64,000 bases of DNA from Cordylochernes scorpioides (Eukaryota; Arthropoda; Arachnida; Pseudoscorpiones; Chernetidae): the NCBI GenBank assembly GCA_030710605.1, contig CP092865.1, positions 30,474,190 through 30,538,189 of the forward strand, in the 5' to 3' direction. Both the position numbers and the translations under genes were made by a program. Shown piece by piece: positions 31,214 through 41,944 of this stretch (within the stretch, counting starts at the first letter, position 1; each line of letters opens with the position of its first letter). The notes below the pieces were generated by a model. It did not search any database, was not told the DNA's origin, and saw only the letters and a program-made list of their open reading frames with translations.

Positions 31214-32632
31214 CACTGCGTGACATTGAAAATGGAACACCAAGAAATAGTGGCCAGAAAATTATGCAAATTTCAGGGTAGACGCGCCTAACCGAGTTAT
31301 GCAAATGATGTAAAATGCGCAGCTCTCGTGCGCACATGGAGTAAGATATAAGGGAAGGAACTTGCAGAAAGGACAGTATTCGTGTCGTTATTTCTTCAAG
31401 GAAAATCATTGTAGAAATTTTGTTCTTGTGTCAAAAGACACGTGTAATAACAGAGAATGCCAGGCCATCGTAAACGGAGGCAGTTCAAGCAGACAGACGC
31501 TTTTACGAGGGGCATGGTGATCGGACTGAAAAGGGCAGGTTGGTCCATACGTCAAATCGCAGCTGATACACACCTTGGTGCGTCCACGGTGCACCGACTG
31601 TGAAGAAGATGGTTGGAACAAGGAAATGTGGCAATTAATAGGAATGTCGGTGCAACCAGAGTGACGTCAGCACGTGTGGATCGGCGTATCTTTCGACAAG
31701 CAGTGGCGGCCCCACAAGCCACTTGTACCGCCATCCTGCAACATGTGCAAGACACCCTAGATCATTCCATCTCGACCAGAACCATTTCCCGTCGATTGGT
31801 TGCTAATGGCTTGCACTCATGCCGTCCGCTAAGAAGACTGCCATTGACCCCACCGAATAGGCGCCAACGTTTGGCATGGTGCCGGGCTAGATCGACGTGG
31901 ATGACGGAATGGCACAGGGTCGTGTTCTCAGATGAGTCGCGTTTCTGCTTGTCCAGTGATAGTCGCCGTGTACGCGTGTGGCGTCGACGTGGAGAAAGGT
32001 CCAATCCGGCAGCAATTGTGGAACGCCCCACCGTGCGACAACGTGGAATCATGGTTTGGGGCGCAATCGCGTATGATTCCAGGTCACCTTTACTTCGTAT
32101 TCAGGGCACTATGACGGCCCAACGATACGTTGATGATGTGCTGCGACCGGTGACACTCCCCTACCTTCAGGGGGTACCCAATGCCCTTTATCAGCAGGAT
32201 AACGCCCGACCGCACACTGCTAGCATTAGCCAACAAGCTCTGCAAGATGTACAGATGCTTCCCTGGCCACCGTACTCTCCTGATCTCTCACCAATCGAGC
32301 ACGTCTGGGACATCATTGGACGCCGTTCGAATGCCTTGCCACAGCCGCGTTCAGAAGACGAACTGTGGCAAATGGTTGAGAGGGAATGGAGAGATATCCC
32401 TCAGGACGCCATCCGTACTCTGATTGACTCTCTACCTAGACGTGTTGCTGCGTGCATCGCCGTCCGCGGTGGTCCTACTTGCTACTAAGCCGACGCCGTT
32501 CTCGCTCTGTATTATGACTATCATTTTGAAATAAAGATCACTTATTGTTCGTCCCTGTCTCTCTCTTTCTGCCGAGTTTCATCACTTTCTGGCCACTATT
32601 TCTTGGTGTTCCATTTTCAATGTCACGCAGTG
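31214..32632 (+). mobile_element. Tc1-like transposon, full length
   Basis: The terminal inverted repeats are 47 bp, starting CACTGCGTGACATTGAAAAT and ending with its complement at 32632; I see no mismatch between them. TA dinucleotides flank both ends (31212-31213, 32633-32634). Length is 1.42 kb with one transposase frame on the plus strand. AATAAA follows the frame near 32531. Confidence 0.95.
31457..32488 (+). pseudogene. Tc1-like transposase with one premature stop
   Basis: The frame starts at ATG 31457 (MPGHRKRRQFKQTDAF), runs through a helix-turn-helix region (IRQIAADTHLGASTVHRL), meets TGA at codon 49 (31601-31603), then continues in the same frame from RRWLEQGN to 32488. The catalytic core is complete: VVFSDESRF (Asp), YQQDNARPHTA (Asp) and SPIEHVWD (Glu), spaced as in DD34E Tc1 enzymes. 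A single nonsense change therefore separates it from a full frame of 343 codons. It would cut and reinsert the element at TA sites if intact. Confidence 0.92.
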
Positions 32633-32639
32633 TATATTG

Positions 32640-33095
32640 GAAATTATGTCATATACACCTTAGAAATTATTGTACGCTTGCCTTAAATCATTAAACTCAA
32701 TCCAAACGTGGGTAATAATATTGTAATAAGGATAATCCCCTCCATACTGTATGACAAGCTAAGCCAAGATCTCAGAGTGAAGTTGAGAAAAGATGGATAG
32801 ACTTCACTACAGAGAGATGGCTCACGTGGAAGAGGGGACAGGTGCCAGGACGGTATTCCAGTGTGGGGGTGTGACATTCGCGGTGAGAGAAGACGTGACA
32901 AGTTGTCTCCGCGAGTGTGGAAGTGTAGAAGATCCTGAAAGAGGTTGCCAGATAAGCTTGCCCGACTTGGACGGGAGCCTGCTATTGGCGAGGAAGATCC
33001 TTCTAGTGGTGGAAATTGGGGGCAAGTGTATCTATTTCTTAATTATACCAGCAGCTACAGGTAAAGAGCGTTGCGCTAAGCTTGTATCTACATAG
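32640..33095. repeat. unrecognised dispersed repeat, relative of 16.96-17.29 kb
   Basis: The minus strand carries PSFLNFTLRSW, related to PSFPNFTLESW at 17.25 kb, and 32860-33030 aligns with the inverted 16.96-17.2 kb region. The plus-strand open frame (32793-33095) has no known domain. Confidence 0.4.
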
Positions 33096-33349
33096 AAGCC
33101 CCTTGTCCTTTAAAGAATTTGTACCCAAACAACAAAGCTTCAAAATAATAGAAAGTTAGATCACATAAACACCTTAGCAACCATGTTACACTAACATGTT
33201 TCAATATTTTAAATTTAATTAAATTAACAATTATAGATTGTCTCACTTACATTTCCACAATAATTGAAAACTTAAAATTACATAAAGTTATTTTAAAAAT
33301 ACTCTCGTCATAGTTTACAGAAAAAACCTAAAATATTATTATATTTTGC
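33096..33349. other. AT-rich non-coding DNA
   Basis: Nothing recognised. Confidence 0.5.
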
Positions 33350-33650
33350 CTATCCCTAGTACAGGTGGTACAAGCCATGATAATCATGGTGGCTAGAAGC
33401 AGGCGACATCTTTTACAGTAAGTGCACCACATGTCTACACATGTGAAAAGCAATTCGACTTTGCACTTACAAATGTGACAGAGCCCCGTTTGTTTACTTG
33501 CACTCTCTGGTGGGGTTGGATTTTCACAAGAATCGGGGGCAATAGGAGCATTTTTTTAATCAGAAAAAATTGTCCAAAGCGGGAATCGAACCCGGGTCGT
33601 AACGGTTGAAAACAAACGGTTTTATATAGTCCGCTACCAATCAAATTTTC
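33350..33650 (-). repeat. tRNA-derived SINE, full-length copy
   Basis: On the minus strand: a tRNA-like head with an A-box-like TAGCGGACTA, then GGTTCGATTCC (B-box, about 33577-33592), a body including AACAAACGGGGC and ACATGTGTAGACATGTGG, and a 3' end with the palindrome CCATGATTATCATGG and TACTAGGGATA. The window's other copies share the same order. The head is tRNA-like but cannot fold as a mature tRNA over its full length. It probably depends on an unidentified LINE for movement. Confidence 0.8.
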
Positions 33651-35138
33651 CTATTCCATTTGTGGGTCAAACCTTTCAGCAATATTCGATATTTTCTAAT
33701 GACACTTCAGTACGATATAGAGTTAGATAGTGTCACTGTCATAGTTTTCGCCTGTGAATATACTAATTTATCTGATACAAGATGCGATCTATTTACAGAC
33801 TTATAAAACACTTATTTGCGTTTTTATACTTTGAATAAAGATATAGCGGGGTCCTTTATCTATGTATACATCAAACTCCTACTTTCATTTCGACATTCCA
33901 GCGTCCTATTGCGTCCTTTTCATGGAAATATAATACGTCTTATGCCACAGATGTCTATAAATTTTAACTTTCTCTTCGTTTGGCCTCAGAATTATTAAAA
34001 CCTATAATGAATGAACATTTTTCTCTCCATTATTTAGAAAAGGGAGACGGTGTTTCACTAAAAGGTCGTTAAAAAGTAAGATTTGTAAAACAATCAATTT
34101 TAAATGATTTAATATCAAATTATTATATTCTTACTCTTTACTCTTATGAGAAATAATCTTCTTTTTCCACAAATATACAATGAGCTAAATGTACTCAATA
34201 TTGATTCAATAGTTTAATTTTTTAATTATACTCAAAACATGAAGATGACATATAAAACACACTTTTAGGATTATTAATAGAATCTAACAAATAGAACCTC
34301 TATAGGCTCCATTATTGGCCATAAGAGAGTTGGTATATAGAAGATTATCTCAACGTATAATTTATATTTTCGAAAAAAGGAATTTATACGAAAGATTAAA
34401 AGGTTGTAGCTAAGAATTCATTAGTTAAAAATATGAAGGATTGTTGTCCTTTATATCAGTTCTAGATATACCTACTATACCATCTCTATTTCGTTTAAAA
34501 TATTTGTCTAACAATTATGACAAATTTTCTTTTAATATAAAAGCAGAAACACATTCTGAATATATCAATATATTTTTGTACAAACAAAAATCTGTATTAT
34601 AAGAATATACACTGTTTAAAATTTCAAAGCCCCCCTCCCCACAACACACTATTAATAAATTATATATATACATTGTATAATGATCACCTTAATATTGTAC
34701 ATAGAAGTATATGCCAATTGAAGAGCAGAAAATTTGCTCTAAACCTTGCAAAACATAAATTAAAAGAAATTCTTCACCTGAATTTCATTTTTTCTTTTTC
34801 AAATAATTTCTGGGTAACTATTGTTCACATACATAATTATTTTTTATAATAAATTTTGGTCAAAATTTAACACCCATGATGCCTTAGATAAATTATAAAG
34901 TCTAATAATAAAATACGAGACGAATAAGACTACACTAAACCCTTTGTAGATCAATCTCAATTGTATAAATTTTTATTCAGTTTACACATAAGCACAATAA
35001 TAAAATCCTGAATTTTCTGAAATAAAATTCCAGACCTATTAAGAACAGGTTTTATAAGTTATTTATGTTTCACGAAGCTGCATCATATTGAGAATAAAGG
35101 TAATTGATCAGTTCTATTTTGACATGTCAACATTTACA
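33651..35138. other. AT-rich non-coding DNA
   Basis: No coding region, RNA gene or recognised repeat in about 1.5 kb. Confidence 0.6.
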
Positions 35139-35345
35139 TTAACAAATGAAGACATTAAGACGCAAATGTTTCTTTTCACAATTAAATTACACTTCTACTG
35201 TTCTTACTGCGATGAGAAATAATTGGGAGAGCTTAGCTCATCAGTGGTGAACCCTCCCATCGGTTTCACCAATTTAATCTACCAGACCACTTCTTCAGAG
35301 CTCTAATACTGTATTGGATCATTCTGCTTTTATATGCTTCACTGA
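35139..35345 (+). repeat. MITE family A, one arm and centre
   Basis: Matches the left half of the 38.19-38.54 kb hairpin (TTCTACTGTTCTTACTGCGATG, ACCCTCCCATCGGTTTCACC, ATTGGATCATTCTGC) and stops in the centre, where the SINE begins. Confidence 0.7.
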
Positions 35346-35635
35346 AGGGGGTCGGTGGAGGAATGGTTTAAACCGTTGGTTTTCGACCGCTACGACCCGG
35401 GTTCGATTACCGCATTGGGCACTTTTTTTTCTGATTAAAAAAAAATGCTCCAATGGCCCCGATTCTTGCAAAGGTCCAACCCCACCAGCGAGTGCAAGTA
35501 ACCAAACGGGGCTTTGGCAAATTTGTAAGTGCAAAGTCAAACTGCTTTTCACATGTGTAGACATATGGTGCACTTAGAGTAAAAGCAGTCACCTACTTCT
35601 ACCCACCATGATTATCATGGCCATGTTTTGTTTAT
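35346..35635 (+). repeat. tRNA-derived SINE, full-length copy
   Basis: The head has GTGGAGGAATGGTTTAAACC and the B-box GGTTCGATTACC (35400-35412); the body contains CAACCCCACCAGCGAGTGC and CTTTTCACATGTGTAGACA; the 3' end has the palindrome CCATGATTATCATGG near 35608. It adjoins the centre of a family A MITE, suggesting insertion there; the other half of the MITE is not found beyond it. Confidence 0.82.
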
Positions 35636-35779
35636 AATGTAATAATATTTGATATATTCAATATTTATATTTATCAGAGATATAACTACAAATAAGCCTA
35701 GAGTTAAAATATTTATAAATAGCAGGTTATCAGCAAAAAAAAAAAAACTTAGAAATCTATAGATTTGAACACAATATCC

Positions 35780-36065
35780 ATATAATAAATTAAATAAAGC
35801 TTCCAGAGGTGAGTTTATTATTCAAACCTTTTGATTTCAAGCTTTCGGACTTGTCAGTCCTTCAACAGGAGTGTATCACATTAACAAATTAATTTTACAA
35901 TAATATTGAAATAAATAAAGCTTCCAGAGCTAGGTTTATTGTACACCTATTGTAAACCTTTTATTTTCAAGCTTCCAGACTTACCAGTCCTTCAACAGAA
36001 GTATCACATTAACAAACTAATTGCACAAAAAACTAAGCCCTGGAAACTTTATTTATTTTATCGTA
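35780..36065 (-). repeat. tandem pair of hammerhead-like hairpin units
   Basis: Two minus-strand units (cores at 35838-35870 and 35967-35999) read CTGTTGAAGGACTG, loop, then AGTCCGAAAGCTTGAAA (or the decayed AGTCTGGAAGC). Each is followed by an AAAAGGTTT segment and preceded by a TTAATGTGATAC segment, with a spacing of about 129 bp. AATAAAGCTTCCAGAG at the left and CCTGGAAACTTTATT at the right are inverted ends. Stem II can form; the core has U for the conserved A6 of hammerheads. Confidence 0.55.
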
Positions 36066-36250
36066 AAAATGAGGCTACCTGGCCGGCATCATACTTCTTT
36101 AAATTAAAGATACTTGTTAAAGATACTACTAATTAAAGATACAAATGTTTTAATTATTGTTCGCTCTTGACGAGGACAAAATATTTTTGTCGAAACGTCG
36201 AGACAATATAAAATATTTACTGGCCGAAGTATCTTTAATTTAAAGAATTT
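36066..36250 (+). repeat. hairpin element with GACGA / GAAAC core
   Basis: Inverted repeats TTCTTTAAATTAAAGATACT (36095 on) and its complement (36220-36245) surround TTGACGAGGACAAAATATTT followed by TTGTCGAAACGTCG (36165-36200). GACAAAA can pair with TTTTTGTC, leaving GACGA and GAAAC as the flanking strands, as in a hammerhead core with C3 changed to U. Confidence 0.5.
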
Positions 36251-36606
36251 ATTTATTTTATTATATTACAAATCAGGGAATAACGTTTATTTTTAAATCA
36301 AGAGTTATATGACACTATCCATATATTTGATCCATGAATTTATTCATATCAATAAATATAAAGGTTATGTATTCGCTAATAGAAATGATTTTGATATTAG
36401 CTTACCAAATGGAACATAAATTACGAACAGACAATTGGCAATTCCTCAAAGTCATACAGCAATACTGAAAAGATAATCTGGTTAGAGAGAAAAAATGTTG
36501 ATAATTTAGATCTATAGAATGTTCTACCAATAAATAAGCGAAATAATATCCTTATATTTCATAATATATAATAGTATTTATCATTTTAATTTGTTAATGT
36601 GATACT
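36251..36606. other. AT-rich non-coding DNA
   Basis: Nothing recognised. Confidence 0.5.
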
Positions 36607-36685
36607 CCAGTTGAAGGACTGACCAGTCCGAAAGTTTGAAAATAAAAGGATATCACAAGAAACTTAGACCTGGAAGTTTTATTTT
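36607..36685 (+). repeat. hammerhead-like hairpin unit
   Basis: CAGTTGAAGGACTGACCAG then TCCGAAAGTTTGAAAATAAA matches the units at 35.8-36.0 kb in opposite orientation, and ends with CCTGGAAGTTTTATT. Confidence 0.55.
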
Positions 36686-37300
36686 ATCAATAAAAATATA
36701 TGTATTGACTAATCAAAATGGCGTTGATATAAAATTACCAGAAGAAACATAGATTACGTAATGACAATCAGGAAGTAATCAAAGATGTTTTAAATATAAT
36801 AAAAAGAATGTTTCTAATAATAAAAATGACATAGATATTAGAGTATCGGTAGAAACATAGATAACGATGTCTATAAAAACCAACAAACCATTAAAGACAG
36901 CCATTAGAACCAAGTACTGAGGCAAACATAGACAGAAAATGCAACAAACAGCAGCCCATAATAGACCAAACCACCTGTGAACCTGGATATGTGCCAAGGC
37001 CTCCTCGACTCACCACCCGTATTCGACATCAACATTGATCGTATCTCACACACTTCCTTCTTAATAAAATCTAAACACGATATGTTCAAGTCACTTCTAT
37101 ATGAACAATCTATCTACCGTGATATCAACGTTGTCGTTTGTTTCATACACAGTTATTCGTCTAAAAAGTAATATAACAAATGATACAAGGCCAAATACTC
37201 GATATATGCAGTAAATAGCAAACATATTGAGATAGTATAAAGTTATTAGATAATGCCATAGGAAGTTTAAGACATAGTATTACTAAGATACAAAGTGACA
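36686..37300. other. non-coding DNA
   Basis: No gene supported; the short open frames have no family features. Confidence 0.5.
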
Positions 37301-37560
37301 CTCACCATTCCTCGTCTAAGGCGTCCGGTTATCAGTTAGCGCATGCGCAGGAAGCTTGGCGCCAAGCCGACATTCTGCTGACAGTCTGGACGCTGAATCG
37401 TTTGGCATTTTTTTCTCGCGTCTTCTTTATGTTAGGTGTTTATCTTGACGTGTACTGTGTGACTGTGTCGTACGATCTCGCCGTTGGTTAAGTCATTGTT
37501 AATTAGGTTACATTGTTGGGCGTGTCATTATTGATTAGATATATTAGCGAGATGGCCTTG
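37301..37560. promoter_or_regulatory. possible host promoter / first exon
   Basis: A locally GC-richer island contains GCGCATGCGC (about 37338-37348), the palindromic NRF-1/ewg-type motif of housekeeping promoters. On the minus strand, 30-40 bp away, GACGAGGAATGGTGAGTG (37305-37322) places an ATG directly before a consensus 5' splice donor. This could be the first exon of a minus-strand gene continuing leftwards. I cannot identify any downstream exon, so the call is tentative. Confidence 0.35.
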
Positions 37561-37621
37561 AAATCTTGCTTGGTCATTTGGCTCTGTCTGATCATAAATG
37601 TTATTATTATTATCATTATTA

Positions 37622-37705
37622 TCTCTAGTACACGTTATACAGGCCATGATAATCATGGTGGGTAGTTAGCGACTGCTTTTACTGTAAGTACACCACATGT
37701 TTAAA
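37622..37705 (-). repeat. SINE 3' fragment
   Basis: CCATGATAATCATGG and CACCACATGTTTAAACATG match the 3' end of the SINE at 33.35 kb. Confidence 0.65.
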
Positions 37706-37884
37706 CATGTATCAATCATAAATGTGATAGTTGGCCTATTGATTGAAATTCTGTTTAGGTGCATTTAAAGATACGTGTTGGAAATGTGTTGATGTTAGTC
37801 TCCTGAAAAATCCATTCAACACTTCACTGGGAGTGAGCTACAAAGTAATTCGTATATGATGCCACTTCTCTTTTTATTCAAACG

Positions 37885-37978
37885 CGTTCGTGGATGGCTT
37901 TCCTTGATTTATCAAGATAATGGGTTGGCCAAATATCAGGGAACAGTTAAAATCAATTTTTAGTTGATTTCTGTTCCA
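37885..37978. repeat. repeat family B fragment
   Basis: CGCGTTCGTGGATGGCTTTC, CTTGATTTATCAAG and GTTGGCCAAATATCAGG match the right arm of the 5.6-6.1 kb element. Confidence 0.7.
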
Positions 37979-38184
37979 AATACGCGAGAAGTCTATTGAT
38001 CATTGCATTCTAATTTATTCATTCTAGAATTGCTTATTTTATCTCTGTCAAAATAATTTCTTGTAGCCAGTGTATTATATATAACACCAGGTGTTTTGGA
38101 AATTCTACTACTAAAATTTATCATCAGTTTACAATATTCCTGTGCGCGAGTGTTCAATCCCTCGCTTCGATATAAAAAATCTCA

Positions 38185-38541
38185 GCAAATGAAATCATAA
38201 AGACGCGAATGTTTCTCTTACACATAAAAAATTCTACTGTCCTTATATCGATAAAAAATATTGAGATGGCTTGGCTCATCAGTGATGAACCCTCCCAGCG
38301 GTTTCACTAATTTAATCTACCAGACCGCTTCTTTAGAGCTCTAATATTGTATTGGATCGTTCTGCTTATGTATGCTGCACTGATCTCTGAAGAGGCGGTC
38401 TGGTGGATTAAATTGGCAAAACCGCTGGGAGGGTTCACCACTAATAAGACAAGCCCTCATTTTTCCATTTCAGTAAGGTCAGTAGGAAATAAATGGATTG
38501 ATGTGAAAAAGAAACATTCGCGTCTAAATGTTTTCATTTGC
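38185..38541. mobile_element. MITE family A, longest copy
   Basis: A 357-bp hairpin. The outer ends GCAAATGAAATCATAAAGAC and its near-complement match, and the inner stretch GAACCCTCCCAGCGGTTTCA has its complement at 38.43 kb. Relatives at 17.9, 18.9, 20.95 and 35.1 kb define the family. The plus-strand open frame across it is a by-product. Confidence 0.8.
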
Positions 38542-38678
38542 TGGCGAGTATTGCTTCGTATAATAAATGTTCATAAACTTCCTCATAAAACAACATTGGC
38601 AACGCTAGCGCTTGAATGGATGCCAAAATAAATTTAGGAAGGGTACTCTGAAAGTTTTGCAATACAAATAGTAATCAC

Positions 38679-38770
38679 GCCTGTAGAAGGGTTTTTGGCC
38701 CGAAAGCTTGCTTTGATATATTTCTATTAAAAGAAACTCTTCTTCTTTTATTTCGTCTTTTCGTCTAAAA
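38679..38770 (+). repeat. hammerhead-like hairpin unit with element tail
   Basis: CCTGTAGAAGGG, loop, GGCCCGAAAGCTTGC (38679-38711) is followed by a tail ending TTTCGTCTTTTCGTCTAAA, identical in arrangement to the 9.2-9.35 kb element; the opposite terminal repeat is missing here. Confidence 0.6.
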
Positions 38771-39815
38771 AAAAAGTGTTATAAAAAATGTTTATTTTCT
38801 CTGAATATATGCCCTTTCACACTAAATGCATTTTCCTATATTAGAATCAGGATATTTAGATAGAATTTATATTTATCTGGGATAATATCTTCGAGTTTCT
38901 AGAGGAAAGGGCTTGTGGCAGCAACAGGACTCTTAAATCTGATCCAACGAAGACTTTCTTCGATGATTTTAGAAATAAATAAATATTACCGAGAAAAATA
39001 GCATATATATGACAATATGGTGGATCTAAAACCAAATTACTATGATTTTCGTTCAAAATATCCATTGTTTTTTTAATATTTTGTACTCTACATTGCCATC
39101 GTGAAAATGTCTCGGATAACAGTTTTGATCGCCTTTTTTTCAGGTTTTCGATGACTCTTGGTGAAGAAGCCTACGTGTACCAATTAACTTTACTGGCATT
39201 TCTACTTCCAAGGTTATTGTGGCAACATGATCAGTTCTAGAGAAAAGAGTAGTCACAATTCTTTAACTTACACTACTAGGCCGTTTCACTTCAGTTTGTG
39301 GTTCTTCATCTTTCAAACACCCAGAATGAAAATTGTCTTTTAATTTGTAGATCAAATTGATATATCCACGTTGAGGTGCAACATTCGAGGAACATTTCTT
39401 GGTTCAAAAGATATTCTTTATTTCCTTTGTTATTTAGTAATTTGAGGAACCCATTGGCTATAAAACTTAACTCACTTTCTACTCTTCACACGGGCAATAT
39501 TTTTACTATTATTCTGATAGACATTATAGACTATGCTGAATATACAAGTATTTATGTTATATGGGGATTGTACAACGTGTAATCAATTATTTACAGGTAT
39601 GAGACTGGATCACGTAAAATAATAAAAAAAACGAAATAATTTATAAGGACCTTATAGATAAAACATTTATAAACACATAGAAATAAAATTATTACACAGA
39701 CGCACGCGCTCACGTTTTTCGAATTTATAAGCTCGAGTATATCAGAATATTTTCTAACTTCAGTATGACTGTATTGAAAAACAGCGAGTCTGCATAGAGT
39801 GTTGCTTTTATTTAG
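38771..39815. other. non-coding DNA
   Basis: No gene or repeat recognised. Confidence 0.5.
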
Positions 39816-39819
39816 GAAA

Positions 39820-40893
39820 AACAACTTACGAATCATTTCAAATGTTGAAGCAGGCTTTTAAAGAAAATGCCCTATCACAATCGAGGCAATTTGAATTTTT
39901 GCACGATTTAAAGCTGGTTGAACAAGCGTCAATGATGATATACACACTGGCAGGCCTTTATTGATAAGAAACCCCGAAAATGCACTCAAAATAAAGTCAT
40001 CGATCAAAGAAAATCCATGAATAACTATCAGAGAGCTATCAGAAGACTTGGATATCTCTTTTGGAACATGCAAAACCATTATAAAAAATAATCTGCATCT
40101 TAAACGATCCTCGGCTAAATTTCTCCCACAACTCTTAACGAATGAGCAGAAAGATCATCGCAAAGAAACGTACAAATACATGGTCGAAATGTTTAATTCT
40201 GATCCCCATTGGTTCAAAAATGTTATCACGGGAGATGAAACATGGGTGTACGGATATGATCCCGAGACTAAGAGGCAATCAAACCAGTGGCTAGAGCCTG
40301 GAAAACCAATATTCACGAAAGCAAGGATGATCAAATCGAAGCTTAAGTATCTTATTTTCACTTTCTTTGATTTAAAGGGATTGGTACACTATGAATTCGT
40401 GTGTGCCCGAGGGTCAGATCATTAATCAACATTAATATATTGATGTGTTGCGACGTTTAAGAGAGAATGTGCGTCAGAAACGACCCGAAAAATGGCATCA
40501 GAAAAATTGGCTCTTGCATCATGACAACGCACGGCCACATACGGCCGTCACTGTACAACTAACTCTATTTGGCTAAACACGGAATTGTTTTACTACCCCA
40601 GCCACCCTATTCTCCTGAACTTGCTTCCAACGACTTTTTCCTTTACCCTAAAATTAAAAGTCTAAAAAGGACGTTGATTTGACTCAATACCTAAAATAAA
40701 GGAGAATAGGAAGAATAATTTGAAAAGCTTGAAAGATGAAGATTTTCAGAGGTGTTATCATATCTGGAAAAAAAGATGGAACAAGTGTATAGATAGTGAC
40801 GGTGATTATTTTGATAAATTTCAAATAAAACTTTATTATACTTTTGTATATCTTTAAATATTTAGCAATCCTGGAAATTATTGATCACACTAT
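39820..40893 (+). pseudogene. second mariner transposase, decayed
   Basis: It begins with YESFQMLKQAFKENALSQSR (N-terminal helix-turn-helix region, about 39826). It continues to GDETWVYGYDPETK near 40240 (first Asp), then with frame changes to HHDNARPHTAVT near 40520 (second Asp) and PYSPELASNDFFLYPK near 40610 (third Asp retained as NDFFLYP). Stops and shifts are frequent. The right end (GCAATCCTGGAAATTATTGA, about 40866) resembles the mariner terminal repeat at 15.25 kb; no left terminal repeat is visible. Confidence 0.85.
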
Positions 40894-41944
40894 GTATTTT
40901 AACCTTTTAATAATTTTTCGACATTAATCTCTGTTGATGCTTTTCTGCTGAACTTGTCATCTTAAGAAAAATTGACTTTGCCCAATTATCTTCTCTAAGC
41001 CATCTAAATATGGTTGTAAATGGTGAATGTGAACTGGAAAATACCTTCAATATCCTTTAAAGAAATTTCGTATTTTTGAACCCATTTGAAAATTATTTTT
41101 TTAAATCATAACGCGAAATTGCTTCGAGAAATGGGCATACATTTTAATCAAGCAAAAATCGTGAAGGAACAGATTTGGAATAGCTGCCATGTATCTGAGA
41201 GTTGAAACGTCAAACTCGATACACCATCTATAATCAGAGTTCATATTTTAAAGCTCATTTACATCTCGATTTTTCACCCCTCCAAACTTTCAGAGTGACA
41301 TGCATTTATATAGCTTTTATATAGCTCTTGATAATTCAGTAGTGACCAATAGAAAATATTATTGAATTGGTTAATTAAAATTTAATCGTCAATTATATTT
41401 TCAACCTTTGTTATATATTGTAACTGATTTTGAGCTAATGATAAGATTAACATATAAATATGTTTGAATAAAAACCATCCTGAAATCTCCAAAGAAGATC
41501 TTGGCTAATAAAGTATACCCGAATTAATAGACCTCTTTAAAAATATATATGGAATTATAATCATTTATTAGCTCTATCTTTTTGTTCTATTTTAAAAGAC
41601 AAATTTCAACAAACTCTAAATGAAATTATAAAGAATATATATTTCACCCATTCCATTAGAGGAAATATAAATTTTCCTTGAAAAAAGTTAGAAATAATGA
41701 TATTGCCACGTGGAAAATTAGGGAAGACACACTTCAGGATGATCTAACAATTTATTTAGAGCAAATACAAATTATGAATGATGAAAAAAGATAAGCAATG
41801 AGGGAAGTTTACATAGTAGCAAAATATAAACATAAAAAAATGATACTAATAATACTAATGATATATATAAAATAATAAATACTTGGCTTCAATATTACTG
41901 TGATAATTTCGTTTTTTACTAATAAGGGCGAATTGATGTATATT
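40894..41944. other. AT-rich non-coding DNA
   Basis: No gene, RNA or known repeat recognised. Confidence 0.55.

Noticed and set aside
35380..35420. Functional tRNA gene
   Set aside because: Only A- and B-box-like segments are tRNA-like; the same head is joined to the same body in several copies, so it is a SINE.
38347..38631. Host gene of 94 codons
   Set aside because: It runs across a MITE hairpin; the frame is a by-product of the inverted repeat.
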